Below are positions 1-4,990 of a stretch of 6,264 nucleotides of DNA, piece after piece (position 1 is the first letter of the stretch; each line of letters starts with the position of its first letter). The position numbers were made by a program, and so were the translations under genes. This DNA comes from an uncultured Mollicutes bacterium (lineage in GTDB: Bacteria; Bacillota_I; Bacilli_A; ML615J-28; CAG-313): contig UQAI01000073.1 in the NCBI GenBank assembly GCA_900538885.1, positions 1 to 6,264 on the forward strand, read 5' to 3'. The notes beneath the pieces are model-generated. The model made no database searches. It was not told the origin of the DNA and saw only the letters and a program-made list of their open reading frames with translations.

Positions 1-19
1 AATAAAATTAACATTTTTG

Positions 20-48
20 TTGACAAAATTAATTTATTGTAGTATGAT
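20..48 (+). promoter_or_regulatory. Sigma-A-type promoter of the DUF2089/DUF4097 operon
   Basis: A consensus -35 box TTGACA (20-25) is separated by exactly 17 bp from a near-consensus -10 box TATGAT (43-48). Transcription would start near position 55, so the leader before the ATG at 67 would be only about 12 nt, with the Shine-Dalgarno sequence at the very 5' end of the mRNA. No repressor site is obvious. A further promoter upstream of the window cannot be excluded. Confidence 0.75.
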
Positions 49-66
49 ATTAGTGAGGTGATGATA

Positions 67-447
67 ATGACACAAGAAAATAATATTATTGGTAAATGTC
101 CTTGTTGTGGGGAAAGACTTCAAGTAACAGAACTTACTTGTAAAAATTGTGAAACAACAATTAGGGGAAAATTTGTGCCTTCTAAGTTTGATTACTTAAC
201 ACCTGCTCAACTTAATTTTGCGTTAATCTTTATTAAGAACGCGGGTAATATTAAATTAATCGAAAAAGACTTAAATATCTCTTATCCAACAGTTAAAAAG
301 AATATTGATGAATTAATTAATGCTCTTGGATTTGACAAAGTAAACACAGTTGTGTTAGAAAAACCTAGTAAAGAAGAGGTTTATAAAATGTTGAAAAATA
401 AAGAGATTACATTTGATGAAGCAGAAGAAATGCTTAAGGAGGAATAA
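67..447 (+). CDS. DUF2089-type zinc-ribbon/HTH protein with SHOCT-like C-terminus
   Basis: This is a 126-residue probable DNA-binding regulator. Residues 11-28 hold two CxxC knuckles (C11-x-x-C14 and C25-x-x-C28), which suggests a zinc ribbon. Residues about 58-88 (AGNIKLIEKDLNISYPTVKK and following) read as the helix-turn-helix typical of the DUF2089 family. Residues about 101-124 (KMLKNKEITFDEAEEMLK) resemble the short SHOCT-like segment found in YvlB/LiaX proteins. In-frame starts exist at 58 (GTG) and 61 (ATG). The ATG at 67 is preferred because GAGGTGAT (55-62) matches the anti-Shine-Dalgarno well and lies 4 nt before it, while the earlier starts lie inside that site. The gene heads the operon and its stop is 1 nt before the next ATG. 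Its target is unknown; regulation of its own operon is an inference. The family call is by motif recognition. Confidence 0.88.
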   Translation: MTQENNIIGKCPCCGERLQVTELTCKNCETTIRGKFVPSKFDYLTPAQLNFALIFIKNAGNIKLIEKDLNISYPTVKKNIDELINALGFDKVNTVVLEKPSKEEVYKMLKNKEITFDEAEEMLKEE

Positions 448-448
448 T

Positions 449-1285
449 ATGACTAAAGAAGAATACTTAAAAAAATTAGAAGTTTTATTACAAGAAAATA
501 ATGTTGAAGATAGTGATGCGGTTTTAAGAAAATGTGAAAGAAGATTTGAACTTGCAAAAGAAGCAGGAATGAACTTAGATGAAACTATTGAAATGCTAGG
601 TAGTCCTGAAGAAATTGTATCAAGAACAACCAAAGTTCATGAAAAAACTGAAACTAAAACTGATAGGAAGATATATAATTTAGAGGTTAGGGGATGCGTG
701 ACAGAAGACATCATTGTTAAAAGAAATGATGGTGATAAAATAGTTATCAATATTGATGAAGAGTTACAACCATACACTAAGATCAATCAATCAGAAAACA
801 ATATTTCAATTGTCATTAATCATCCCGGCAAAATGAGCTATATGGATAGCGACATTGAAATATTAGTTGGTAATAATATTGCTTTCGATAAACTTGTACT
901 TGCGAGCGTGTCAGGTGATATTGAACTAGATGGTGAACTTGAAGTAAAACGACTTTCTTTAAGTAATGTTAGTGGTGATATTAGTGTTGATAAAGCTAGT
1001 GGTGACACCTTTACAATGCAATGTGTATCAGGTGACATTAATATTGATCAAATCACTGCAGATACTGTTAACACTAGTGCTGTTAGTGGTGATATTAGTT
1101 TTGGTTTATTAAAAGCTAAAGAATGTAAAGTATCAACAACTAGTGGTGATGCATCAGCAAGATACATTGAATGCGATTATGCGGTACTAAATACATTTAG
1201 TGGTGATATCAATTTGACTGGTAAGATCAAAGAAAAAAAGGCCCGTAGTTTCAGTGGTGAAATTAATTATTGTGAGATTAAATAG
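449..1285 (+). CDS. HAAS/DUF1700 + DUF4097 beta-strand repeat protein
   Basis: This is a 278-residue protein. Residues 1-58 (MTKEEYLKKLEVLL, then IEMLGSPEEI) match the helical HAAS/DUF1700 signalling module. Residues about 75-278 form a DUF4097-type beta-repeat domain with SGD/SGE turns at residues 155, 175, 184, 194, 213, 232, 251 and 269, mostly about 19-20 apart, as expected for a right-handed beta-helix or stacked sheet. I see no signal peptide or membrane segment, so it is probably cytosolic or on the inner face of the membrane. In-frame codons reach back to 413, but AAGGAGG (436-442) sits 6 nt before the ATG at 449, which fixes the start. HAAS modules are often fused to membrane segments; here the next gene encodes a separate membrane protein, a plausible partner. 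DUF4097 also occurs in LiaX/YvlB envelope-stress proteins, so a role in envelope-stress signalling is inferred, not shown. Confidence 0.87.
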   Translation: MTKEEYLKKLEVLLQENNVEDSDAVLRKCERRFELAKEAGMNLDETIEMLGSPEEIVSRTTKVHEKTETKTDRKIYNLEVRGCVTEDIIVKRNDGDKIVINIDEELQPYTKINQSENNISIVINHPGKMSYMDSDIEILVGNNIAFDKLVLASVSGDIELDGELEVKRLSLSNVSGDISVDKASGDTFTMQCVSGDINIDQITADTVNTSAVSGDISFGLLKAKECKVSTTSGDASARYIECDYAVLNTFSGDINLTGKIKEKKARSFSGEINYCEIK

Positions 1286-1297
1286 GAGGAAAAAACA

Positions 1298-1723
1298 ATG
1301 AGTGAAGAAAATAACAATCAAACATATGAAGAAACAGCAGGAAAAGAAACTTATGAACAAAATGGCGTAGAAATTAATTTTGGTAGATCAGGAGGAAACA
1401 GGGTTCATATCAATATAGGTAGAGCAAAAAGCAAAGTAATTAGAAAACTTTCAGCCTTACTTCCTTTAGTATGTATAATTGCTTTCTTCGTGTTAGGTTT
1501 TTGTTTTAATTTATGGCATCCAGGATGGGCTGTATTTTTACTAATCCCAGTAGGTGAAATCATTTTAAATATGTTTACCAAAAAAGGAAAAGCCTTAGTT
1601 ATGAGTCTAACCGTAGTAGTATGCTTTATAGCATTTATGGTACTTGGCTTAGTATGGAATTTATGGCATCCAGGCTGGTTAGTATTCTTACTACTTCCTA
1701 TCGTTGGTGTTATTGCGGACTAA
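1298..1723 (+). CDS. Small membrane protein with duplicated NLWHPGW module
   Basis: This is a 141-residue integral membrane protein of unknown function. The N-terminal 50 residues are polar (an acidic, Asn/Gln-rich start, then EINFGRSGGNRVHINIGRAK), and the rest is four hydrophobic stretches (about 53-72, 76-92, 100-120 and 125-140). These form two copies of one hairpin module offset by 50 residues, each with the turn NLWHPGW (71-77 and 121-127) followed by a [IL]P-containing stretch. Similar WHPGW hairpins occur in small membrane proteins and at the C-termini of some HTH regulators in Bacillota (from memory). TAGGAGGA (1283-1290) lies 7 nt before the ATG and overlaps the previous stop codon. 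The gene sits between the DUF4097 and lectin-like genes and ends in TAATG, sharing one base with the next start. It could anchor the HAAS protein at the membrane; this is inference. Confidence 0.82.
   Translation: MSEENNNQTYEETAGKETYEQNGVEINFGRSGGNRVHINIGRAKSKVIRKLSALLPLVCIIAFFVLGFCFNLWHPGWAVFLLIPVGEIILNMFTKKGKALVMSLTVVVCFIAFMVLGLVWNLWHPGWLVFLLLPIVGVIAD
1472..1714 (+). repeat. Intragenic tandem duplication (two ~31-codon units, 150 bp apart)
   Basis: Codons 59-89 and 109-139 of the membrane-protein gene encode closely similar segments (CIIAFFVLGF... and CFIAFMVLGL...). At DNA level the 17 bp at 1508-1524 recur exactly at 1658-1674. The flanking codons differ at both silent and replacement positions, so the duplication looks old. 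Confidence 0.8.
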
Positions 1724-2373
1724 TGAAAAAAACAAATGACTTATTACTCTTAGGTAAACAAATAATCTTTGATGAGTCAGAAGTATTATTTGACTTTACT
1801 GCTAGTAAATTAACTGAACAACATCAAAAGTTAGAAGAATACTTTAAAGTAATGGCTGGCAAATGGTATTTAGATGGTGATTATTTAATTGGCGAAGAAC
1901 CAAAAAATCAAGGTGGTATTATTTACACTAATACACCTTTTGAAGGAAATATCCTTGTAACTGCATATCTAAAAACGATGTTACCAGCAACCCGTGATGT
2001 TAATGCGGTATGGCATAGCAAGTGGGATGAAACAACTGATTATTTAGGTGATTCATATGTATGTGGCTTAAATGGTTGGTATGAAGGTAAAGCTGGACTT
2101 GAAAGATGTGGTGACAATGGCTTTTATGCTAGTACTAGCTTATATAACTACAAACCTGGAGAACTTGTCAAAATGCAATTTGGCTCAATAAACAATCATA
2201 TCTTTTTGTTTGTTGATGATAAATTAATCATGGAAATGCATGATCCAACCCCTCTAATAAATGGGTATGTTGGTATTTCTCCGTATTGTACCGTTTTAAT
2301 GGTTAAAAGCCTAGAAGTAAGAAAAATCAAATATATTGAAAGAATCCAAAAATATGAACCGGAATTTGAATAA
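1723..2373 (+). CDS. Putative cytosolic concanavalin A-like (YesU/DUF1961- or DUF1080-like) protein
   Basis: This is a 216-residue protein without signal peptide or membrane segment. Residues about 45-200 have the pattern of a lectin/glucanase-like jelly roll: GKWYLDGDYLIGEE, then GGIIYTNTPFEGNILVTAYLK, a Trp-rich loop (WHSKWDETTDY), and a C-terminal strand pair (HIFLFVDDKLIMEMHDP, then GYVGISPY and VKSLEVRKI). That ending resembles the end of the B. subtilis YesU (DUF1961) and DUF1080 folds, known or predicted to bind or cleave sugars. I cannot identify a catalytic pair with confidence, so a hydrolase call would be too specific. The reading frame is open back to 1621, but the ATG at 1723 overlaps the previous stop (TAATG), consistent with termination-reinitiation; no separate strong Shine-Dalgarno is seen. 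It is the last gene before the terminator. A sugar-related protein in a regulator/DUF4097 operon is unexpected, and its substrate is unknown. Confidence 0.72.
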   Translation: MKKTNDLLLLGKQIIFDESEVLFDFTASKLTEQHQKLEEYFKVMAGKWYLDGDYLIGEEPKNQGGIIYTNTPFEGNILVTAYLKTMLPATRDVNAVWHSKWDETTDYLGDSYVCGLNGWYEGKAGLERCGDNGFYASTSLYNYKPGELVKMQFGSINNHIFLFVDDKLIMEMHDPTPLINGYVGISPYCTVLMVKSLEVRKIKYIERIQKYEPEFE

Positions 2374-2399
2374 AATATAAAACTAGTTATCAATCACAT

Positions 2400-2446
2400 A
2401 AGGTATACATAGTTCCTATTATATGGGAATAATGTATACCTTTTTG
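2400..2446 (+). terminator. Rho-independent terminator of the first operon
   Basis: A perfect 11-bp stem (AAGGTATACAT at 2400-2410 with ATGTATACCTT at 2432-2442) encloses a loop with a short inner TTCC/GGAA pairing and runs into TTTTT. It lies 26 nt after the stop of the lectin-like gene, so it closes the operon. The stem is AT-rich, so its strength is uncertain. Confidence 0.75.
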
Positions 2447-2473
2447 TATACTATATTTTTTAGGGAGTTTAGG

Positions 2474-2515
2474 TTTAAAAAAATATTAAAACATAGGTTA
2501 TAACTATTGACAAAA
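2474..2515 (+). repeat. 42-bp promoter repeat, copy 1
   Basis: This 42-bp AT-rich block is identical to 4228-4269. It contains the 8-bp palindrome GTTATAAC (2497-2504), set in TAGGTTATAACTA just upstream of the -35 box, and ends in TTGACAAAA. Its position suits a repressor operator, such as for autoregulation by an AbiEi-type antitoxin. The sequence outside the block differs between the two copies. Confidence 0.85.
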
Positions 2516-2535
2516 AATGTTGAAAAGAGTATACT
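2507..2535 (+). promoter_or_regulatory. Promoter of AbiE-like module 1
   Basis: The -35 box TTGACA (2507-2512), a 17-bp spacer and the -10 box TATACT (2530-2535) form a near-consensus sigma-A promoter. The start point would be near 2542, leaving a leader of about 34 nt. The -10 box lies inside the palindrome AGTATACT (2528-2535), which is absent from the second module's promoter. The GTTATAAC palindrome is 2 bp upstream of the -35 box. Confidence 0.85.
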
Positions 2536-2575
2536 AATAATGTAATCGGAAATAATGTATATAAAGGTGATGAAA

Positions 2576-3202
2576 ATGTTAGTTGAACAATTAAAAACAA
2601 AATTTAATACTAATGAGCCGATATTTACAAATGAAATATTGGCAATGTTCAGTGAATATTCGCGTGCTTATGTATTTAGACTTATCAATAAAGCTGAACA
2701 AAAAGGTGAAATTATAAAATTTGATACGGGTGTTTACTATATTCCAACAAACAGCATTATTGGTACTTCAACAATTACAGCCGAAGATGTTGTTAAGAAA
2801 AAATATGTTGCCTACAAAGAAAATGTGTATGGAGTGTATAGTGGTTTGAATTTACAAAATATGTTTTCAGTTACAACTCAAATGCCAAATACAATAGAAA
2901 TTGTAAGCAATAATGAGTCAATGAGATGTAGAAAAATAAAGATAGATGGAAGAACGATAATTCTTAGAAAATCTCGCTGCAAGATTGATAGATCCAACGC
3001 ACCGGCTTATACAATTTTGCAGTTACTATCTGATATGGGAAATTCTAGCGATATGAATGATAGAACCAAAGAATCTATTACAAAGTATATGAAAGAAAAC
3101 CTAGTTAGTAAGGAAGAACTAGTATCTCTTGCAAAAGTCTTTCCTGCACAAACAACAAAAAACTTAATGTATAGTGGGGTATTAAATGTTATTACACAAT
3201 GA
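2576..3202 (+). CDS. AbiEi/DUF6088-like antitoxin, module 1
   Basis: This is a 208-residue putative antitoxin and autorepressor of a type IV toxin-antitoxin pair. Residues about 15-57 (IFTNEILAMFSEYSRAYVFR, then KGEIIKFDTGVYYIP) read as a winged helix-turn-helix with a beta-wing. The remainder matches the C-terminal domain of AbiEi-like/DUF6088 proteins, with NNES (112-115), RKSR (131-134) and a C-terminal FPA segment shared with the second copy. The frame opens at 2555, but AAGGTGAT (2564-2571) lies 4 nt before the ATG at 2576, and that start aligns exactly with the second copy (ML-E-LKT). The stop overlaps the toxin start by 17 nt. In studied AbiE systems the antitoxin counters the toxin without forming a stable complex and represses its own promoter. 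About 43% identical to the module 2 antitoxin by hand alignment. The exact family label is less certain than the pairing. Confidence 0.83.
   Translation: MLVEQLKTKFNTNEPIFTNEILAMFSEYSRAYVFRLINKAEQKGEIIKFDTGVYYIPTNSIIGTSTITAEDVVKKKYVAYKENVYGVYSGLNLQNMFSVTTQMPNTIEIVSNNESMRCRKIKIDGRTIILRKSRCKIDRSNAPAYTILQLLSDMGNSSDMNDRTKESITKYMKENLVSKEELVSLAKVFPAQTTKNLMYSGVLNVITQ
3173..3202 (+). promoter_or_regulatory. Conserved 17-nt gene overlap and toxin ribosome binding site, module 1
   Basis: The toxin ATG (3186) lies 17 nt upstream of the end of the antitoxin TGA (3200-3202). The block AGTGGGGTATTA (3173-3184) is identical in module 2 and places GGGG 6 nt before the ATG. The weak Shine-Dalgarno within the antitoxin reading frame suggests toxin translation is coupled to, and limited by, antitoxin translation. 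Confidence 0.7.
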
Positions 3203-4100
3203 TAAAGAAAACTTCGATATAGTTATAAGAGCAGCAAGTAGATATTTTAATGTCTCTCAAGCAATAATTGAAAAGGATTATTATGTAACACTTGTTCTTC
3301 GTGAACTTGCCAAACAAGTTCCTAATTTATTGTTTAAAGGTGGAACATCACTTTCAAAATGTTATAAGATTATAGATAGATTTTCTGAAGATATTGATAT
3401 TACATTAGATTGGGAACATCAATCACAAGGAAAAAGAAGAAATTTAAAATATACAATTGTAGAAATTTGTAATAATCTTGGTTTGAATTTATTAAATAAA
3501 GATGAAACGAGAAGCCGTAGAGACTATAATTGTTATATAATAGACTATTGTGCAAGATACAGTTTGTCAGGTTTGAATCCACAACTTCTTGTTGAAACTG
3601 TGTTTATTGTGAAGGCGTTTCCAGATGAAGTAAAACAAGCATCATCTATGATATATGATTATCTAAAAGCAATTGGAAATTATGAAGCAATAGCTCAATA
3701 TGAACTAGAACCATTTGATATTCGTGTACAAACACTAGAGAGGACTTTGATTGATAAAGTTTTTGCTGTGTGCGATTATATGTTGGATAATAAAACAGAA
3801 AGACAATCAAGGCACATTTATGATCTATCACGTTTGCTTACCATGGTAAAATTGGACAGCAATCTAAAAGTTCTTATAACGAAGGTGCGTGAGGATAGAA
3901 AATTAGGTACTAAATGCTACTCTGCACAAGATGGTATTAATCTTTCTAAATTGCTTCGTGAAATGGTAGATACAGAGTTTTTCAAAAAAGATTATGAGGA
4001 GAGCACCGAAAAACTCTTATCAAAGCCTGTTACTTATGAAGAAGCCATAAAAGGAGTAGAAACGATAATTGCAAGTGGTGTATTTGATACAGATAAATAG
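3186..4100 (+). CDS. AbiEii/AbiGii-like nucleotidyltransferase toxin, module 1
   Basis: This is a 304-residue putative type IV toxin of the DNA polymerase beta-like nucleotidyltransferase fold. The signature is intact: KGGTSLSK (51-58) followed by RFSEDID (65-71), with D69 and D71 as the likely metal ligands. Further family-like blocks are RSRRDYNCY (109-117), LLVET (134-138), LERTLIDK (184-191) and RHIYDL (209-214). Relatives such as mycobacterial MenT toxins transfer nucleotides to tRNA, while AbiE toxins cause reversible growth arrest and phage abortive infection; the substrate here is unknown. The start at 3186 gives the same 17-nt overlap and the same length as the second copy. The last 18 codons are almost identical in DNA to those of module 2, unlike the rest of the gene. 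No frameshift or lost catalytic residue is seen, so it should be functional. Confidence 0.92.
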   Translation: MLLHNDKENFDIVIRAASRYFNVSQAIIEKDYYVTLVLRELAKQVPNLLFKGGTSLSKCYKIIDRFSEDIDITLDWEHQSQGKRRNLKYTIVEICNNLGLNLLNKDETRSRRDYNCYIIDYCARYSLSGLNPQLLVETVFIVKAFPDEVKQASSMIYDYLKAIGNYEAIAQYELEPFDIRVQTLERTLIDKVFAVCDYMLDNKTERQSRHIYDLSRLLTMVKLDSNLKVLITKVREDRKLGTKCYSAQDGINLSKLLREMVDTEFFKKDYEESTEKLLSKPVTYEEAIKGVETIIASGVFDTDK

Positions 4101-4187
4101 ACAATTTAAATTAAAAATCTCTAGTAGAATGAAATGTATTCATTTCACAATACTAGAGGTTTTTACTTTTATGGAATAATAATATTT
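4035..4187 (+). repeat. ~153-bp 3' repeat (toxin end plus terminator), copy 1
   Basis: This block matches 5823-5975 at a constant offset of 1788 bp with about six mismatches and no gaps (about 96% identity). It covers the last codons of the toxin gene, its stop, the terminator and about 20 bp beyond. A 56-bp part within the coding end is identical including silent sites. Upstream of the block the two toxin genes differ at many silent sites. Confidence 0.88.
4119..4164 (+). terminator. Two-tier hairpin terminator of module 1
   Basis: The outer stem CTCTAGTA (4119-4126) pairs with TACTAGAG (4151-4158), an internal GAA/CAA bulge follows, and the inner stem TGAAATG (4130-4136) pairs with CATTTCA (4141-4147) around a TATT loop. 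GTTTTT follows directly. It begins 18 nt after the toxin stop codon. Confidence 0.85.
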
Positions 4188-4227
4188 CCAAAAATGATGT
4201 ATATCTTTGTTCTTTAAAGTTTTTTGA

Positions 4228-4269
4228 TTTAAAAAAATATTAAAACATAGGTTATAACTATTGACAAAA
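4228..4269 (+). repeat. 42-bp promoter repeat, copy 2
   Basis: Identical to 2474-2515, including the palindrome GTTATAAC (4251-4258) and the -35 box TTGACA. It begins about 40 bp after the end of the first 3' repeat, so the space between the two modules is made almost wholly of conserved cassette ends. Confidence 0.85.
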
Positions 4270-4289
4270 CACTTTGTTCTGAGTACAAT
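4261..4289 (+). promoter_or_regulatory. Promoter of AbiE-like module 2
   Basis: The -35 box TTGACA (4261-4266), a 17-bp spacer and the -10 box TACAAT (4284-4289) form a good sigma-A promoter. The start point would be near 4296, giving a leader of about 65 nt, roughly 30 nt longer than in module 1 and of unrelated sequence. It shares the upstream palindrome with module 1 but not the palindrome over the -10 box. Confidence 0.83.
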
Positions 4290-4360
4290 AATAATGTAAA
4301 GACAAAAATGAATAAAAAAAATTCAAAATTGTATAATTTATGAAAGAAGGAAGACTGAAT

Positions 4361-4990
4361 ATGTTAATGGAAAGGCTTAAAACACATTTTGAATTAAATG
4401 AGCCGATATTTACAAATGAAATACTTGAAATAATGCAAGACTATTCTCGACCACGTATCTATCAACTGATAAACGAAGCAGAAAGAAATGGTGAGCTTAT
4501 TCATTATGATAATGGTATCTACTATATGCCAAAACAAACAGAATTTGGACTTTCTGTTCCTACAGTTAATAGTGTCGTAAACAAAAAGTACATCAAAAAT
4601 AAAGGAGATACTTTTGGAATATATGGGAAATTTGTAATTGAACTTAATTTTTTGGTAAGTTTTCAAGTACCAAATGTAATTGAGGTTATAACCAATAACG
4701 AATCACGCAAGATAAGAGAAATAATGATTAGGGGACGTAAAGTTATTTTGAGAAAATCACGTGTGCCAATTACAAACGAAAATGAAGGAGCTTACACTCT
4801 TATGGAATTATTCAATAACATTGATATGAGACAATATCAAGAAGAAAAAAAGATACAAGATTCTGTATTTGAATATATCAAAGAAAAACAAATTAAAAGA
4901 AGTGATATATTGAGTCTTGCGGATGCTTTTCCTGCAAAAGCAATGAAAAATATCGCAACAAGTGGGGTATTATATGAAACTTTACAATGA
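4361..4990 (+). CDS. AbiEi/DUF6088-like antitoxin, module 2
   Basis: This 209-residue paralogue of the gene at 2576 has the same layout: winged-helix region at about 15-57 (IFTNEILEIMQDYSRPRIYQ, then NGELIHYDNGIYYMP), NNES at 112-115, RKSR at 131-134 and a C-terminal FPA segment. The predicted recognition-helix stretch differs from copy 1 (SRPRIYQLINEAERNG against SRAYVFRLINKAEQKG), although the shared upstream operator block is identical. The frame opens at 4340, but AGAAGGAAG (4345-4353) lies 7 nt before the ATG at 4361, and this start aligns with copy 1. A 27-bp stretch of codons 13-21 (4397-4423) is identical in DNA to copy 1 (2612-2638) despite only about 43% protein identity overall. 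It should neutralise its own toxin and repress its promoter; cross-action on module 1 is an open possibility. Confidence 0.83.
   Translation: MLMERLKTHFELNEPIFTNEILEIMQDYSRPRIYQLINEAERNGELIHYDNGIYYMPKQTEFGLSVPTVNSVVNKKYIKNKGDTFGIYGKFVIELNFLVSFQVPNVIEVITNNESRKIREIMIRGRKVILRKSRVPITNENEGAYTLMELFNNIDMRQYQEEKKIQDSVFEYIKEKQIKRSDILSLADAFPAKAMKNIATSGVLYETLQ
4961..4990 (+). promoter_or_regulatory. Conserved 17-nt gene overlap and toxin ribosome binding site, module 2
   Basis: AGTGGGGTATTA (4961-4972) is identical to module 1 and is followed by the toxin ATG at 4974, again overlapping the antitoxin by 17 nt (TGA at 4988-4990). The in-frame GTG at 4962 is rejected as start because it lacks a ribosome binding site and breaks the alignment with copy 1. 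Confidence 0.7.

Noticed and set aside
355..633. Minus-strand open frame of 92 codons across the DUF2089/DUF4097 junction
   Set aside because: It is antisense to two well-supported genes, has low-complexity Phe/Leu/Ser content typical of antisense AT-rich DNA, and lacks a convincing ribosome binding site.
838..1038. Minus-strand open frame of 66 codons opposite the DUF4097 repeats
   Set aside because: It mirrors the SGD repeats on the coding strand (Ser/Pro/Leu-rich) and has no recognisable domain or expression signals.
911..1261. Regularly spaced AGTGGTGAT-like DNA repeats resembling an array
   Set aside because: They lie in frame inside the DUF4097 gene and encode its SGD turns; spacers are coding and repeat lengths are short, so this is not CRISPR.
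2196..2393. Minus-strand open frame of 65 codons at the end of the lectin-like gene
   Set aside because: Antisense shadow with no family resemblance and no promoter seen.
2443..2473. Attachment site at the left border of the accessory region
   Set aside because: I could not find a matching direct repeat near the right end of the window; short GTATAC repeats here are too common in AT-rich DNA to count.
3400..3831. Minus-strand open frames opposite toxin 1
   Set aside because: They are not kept in the paralogous toxin 2 and show no domain features.
4119..4164. Hairpin behind the toxin as an RNA antitoxin (type III-like)
   Set aside because: There is a protein antitoxin upstream, no tandem RNA repeats, and a T-tract follows directly, so a terminator explains it.
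4394..4666. Minus-strand open frame of 90 codons opposite antitoxin 2
   Set aside because: It is antisense to a gene supported by a paralogue, and there is no matching frame in the paralogous antitoxin 1.
4962..4973. GTG at 4962 as the start of toxin 2
   Set aside because: The ATG at 4974 aligns exactly with toxin 1, keeps the 17-nt overlap and has the conserved GGGG upstream.
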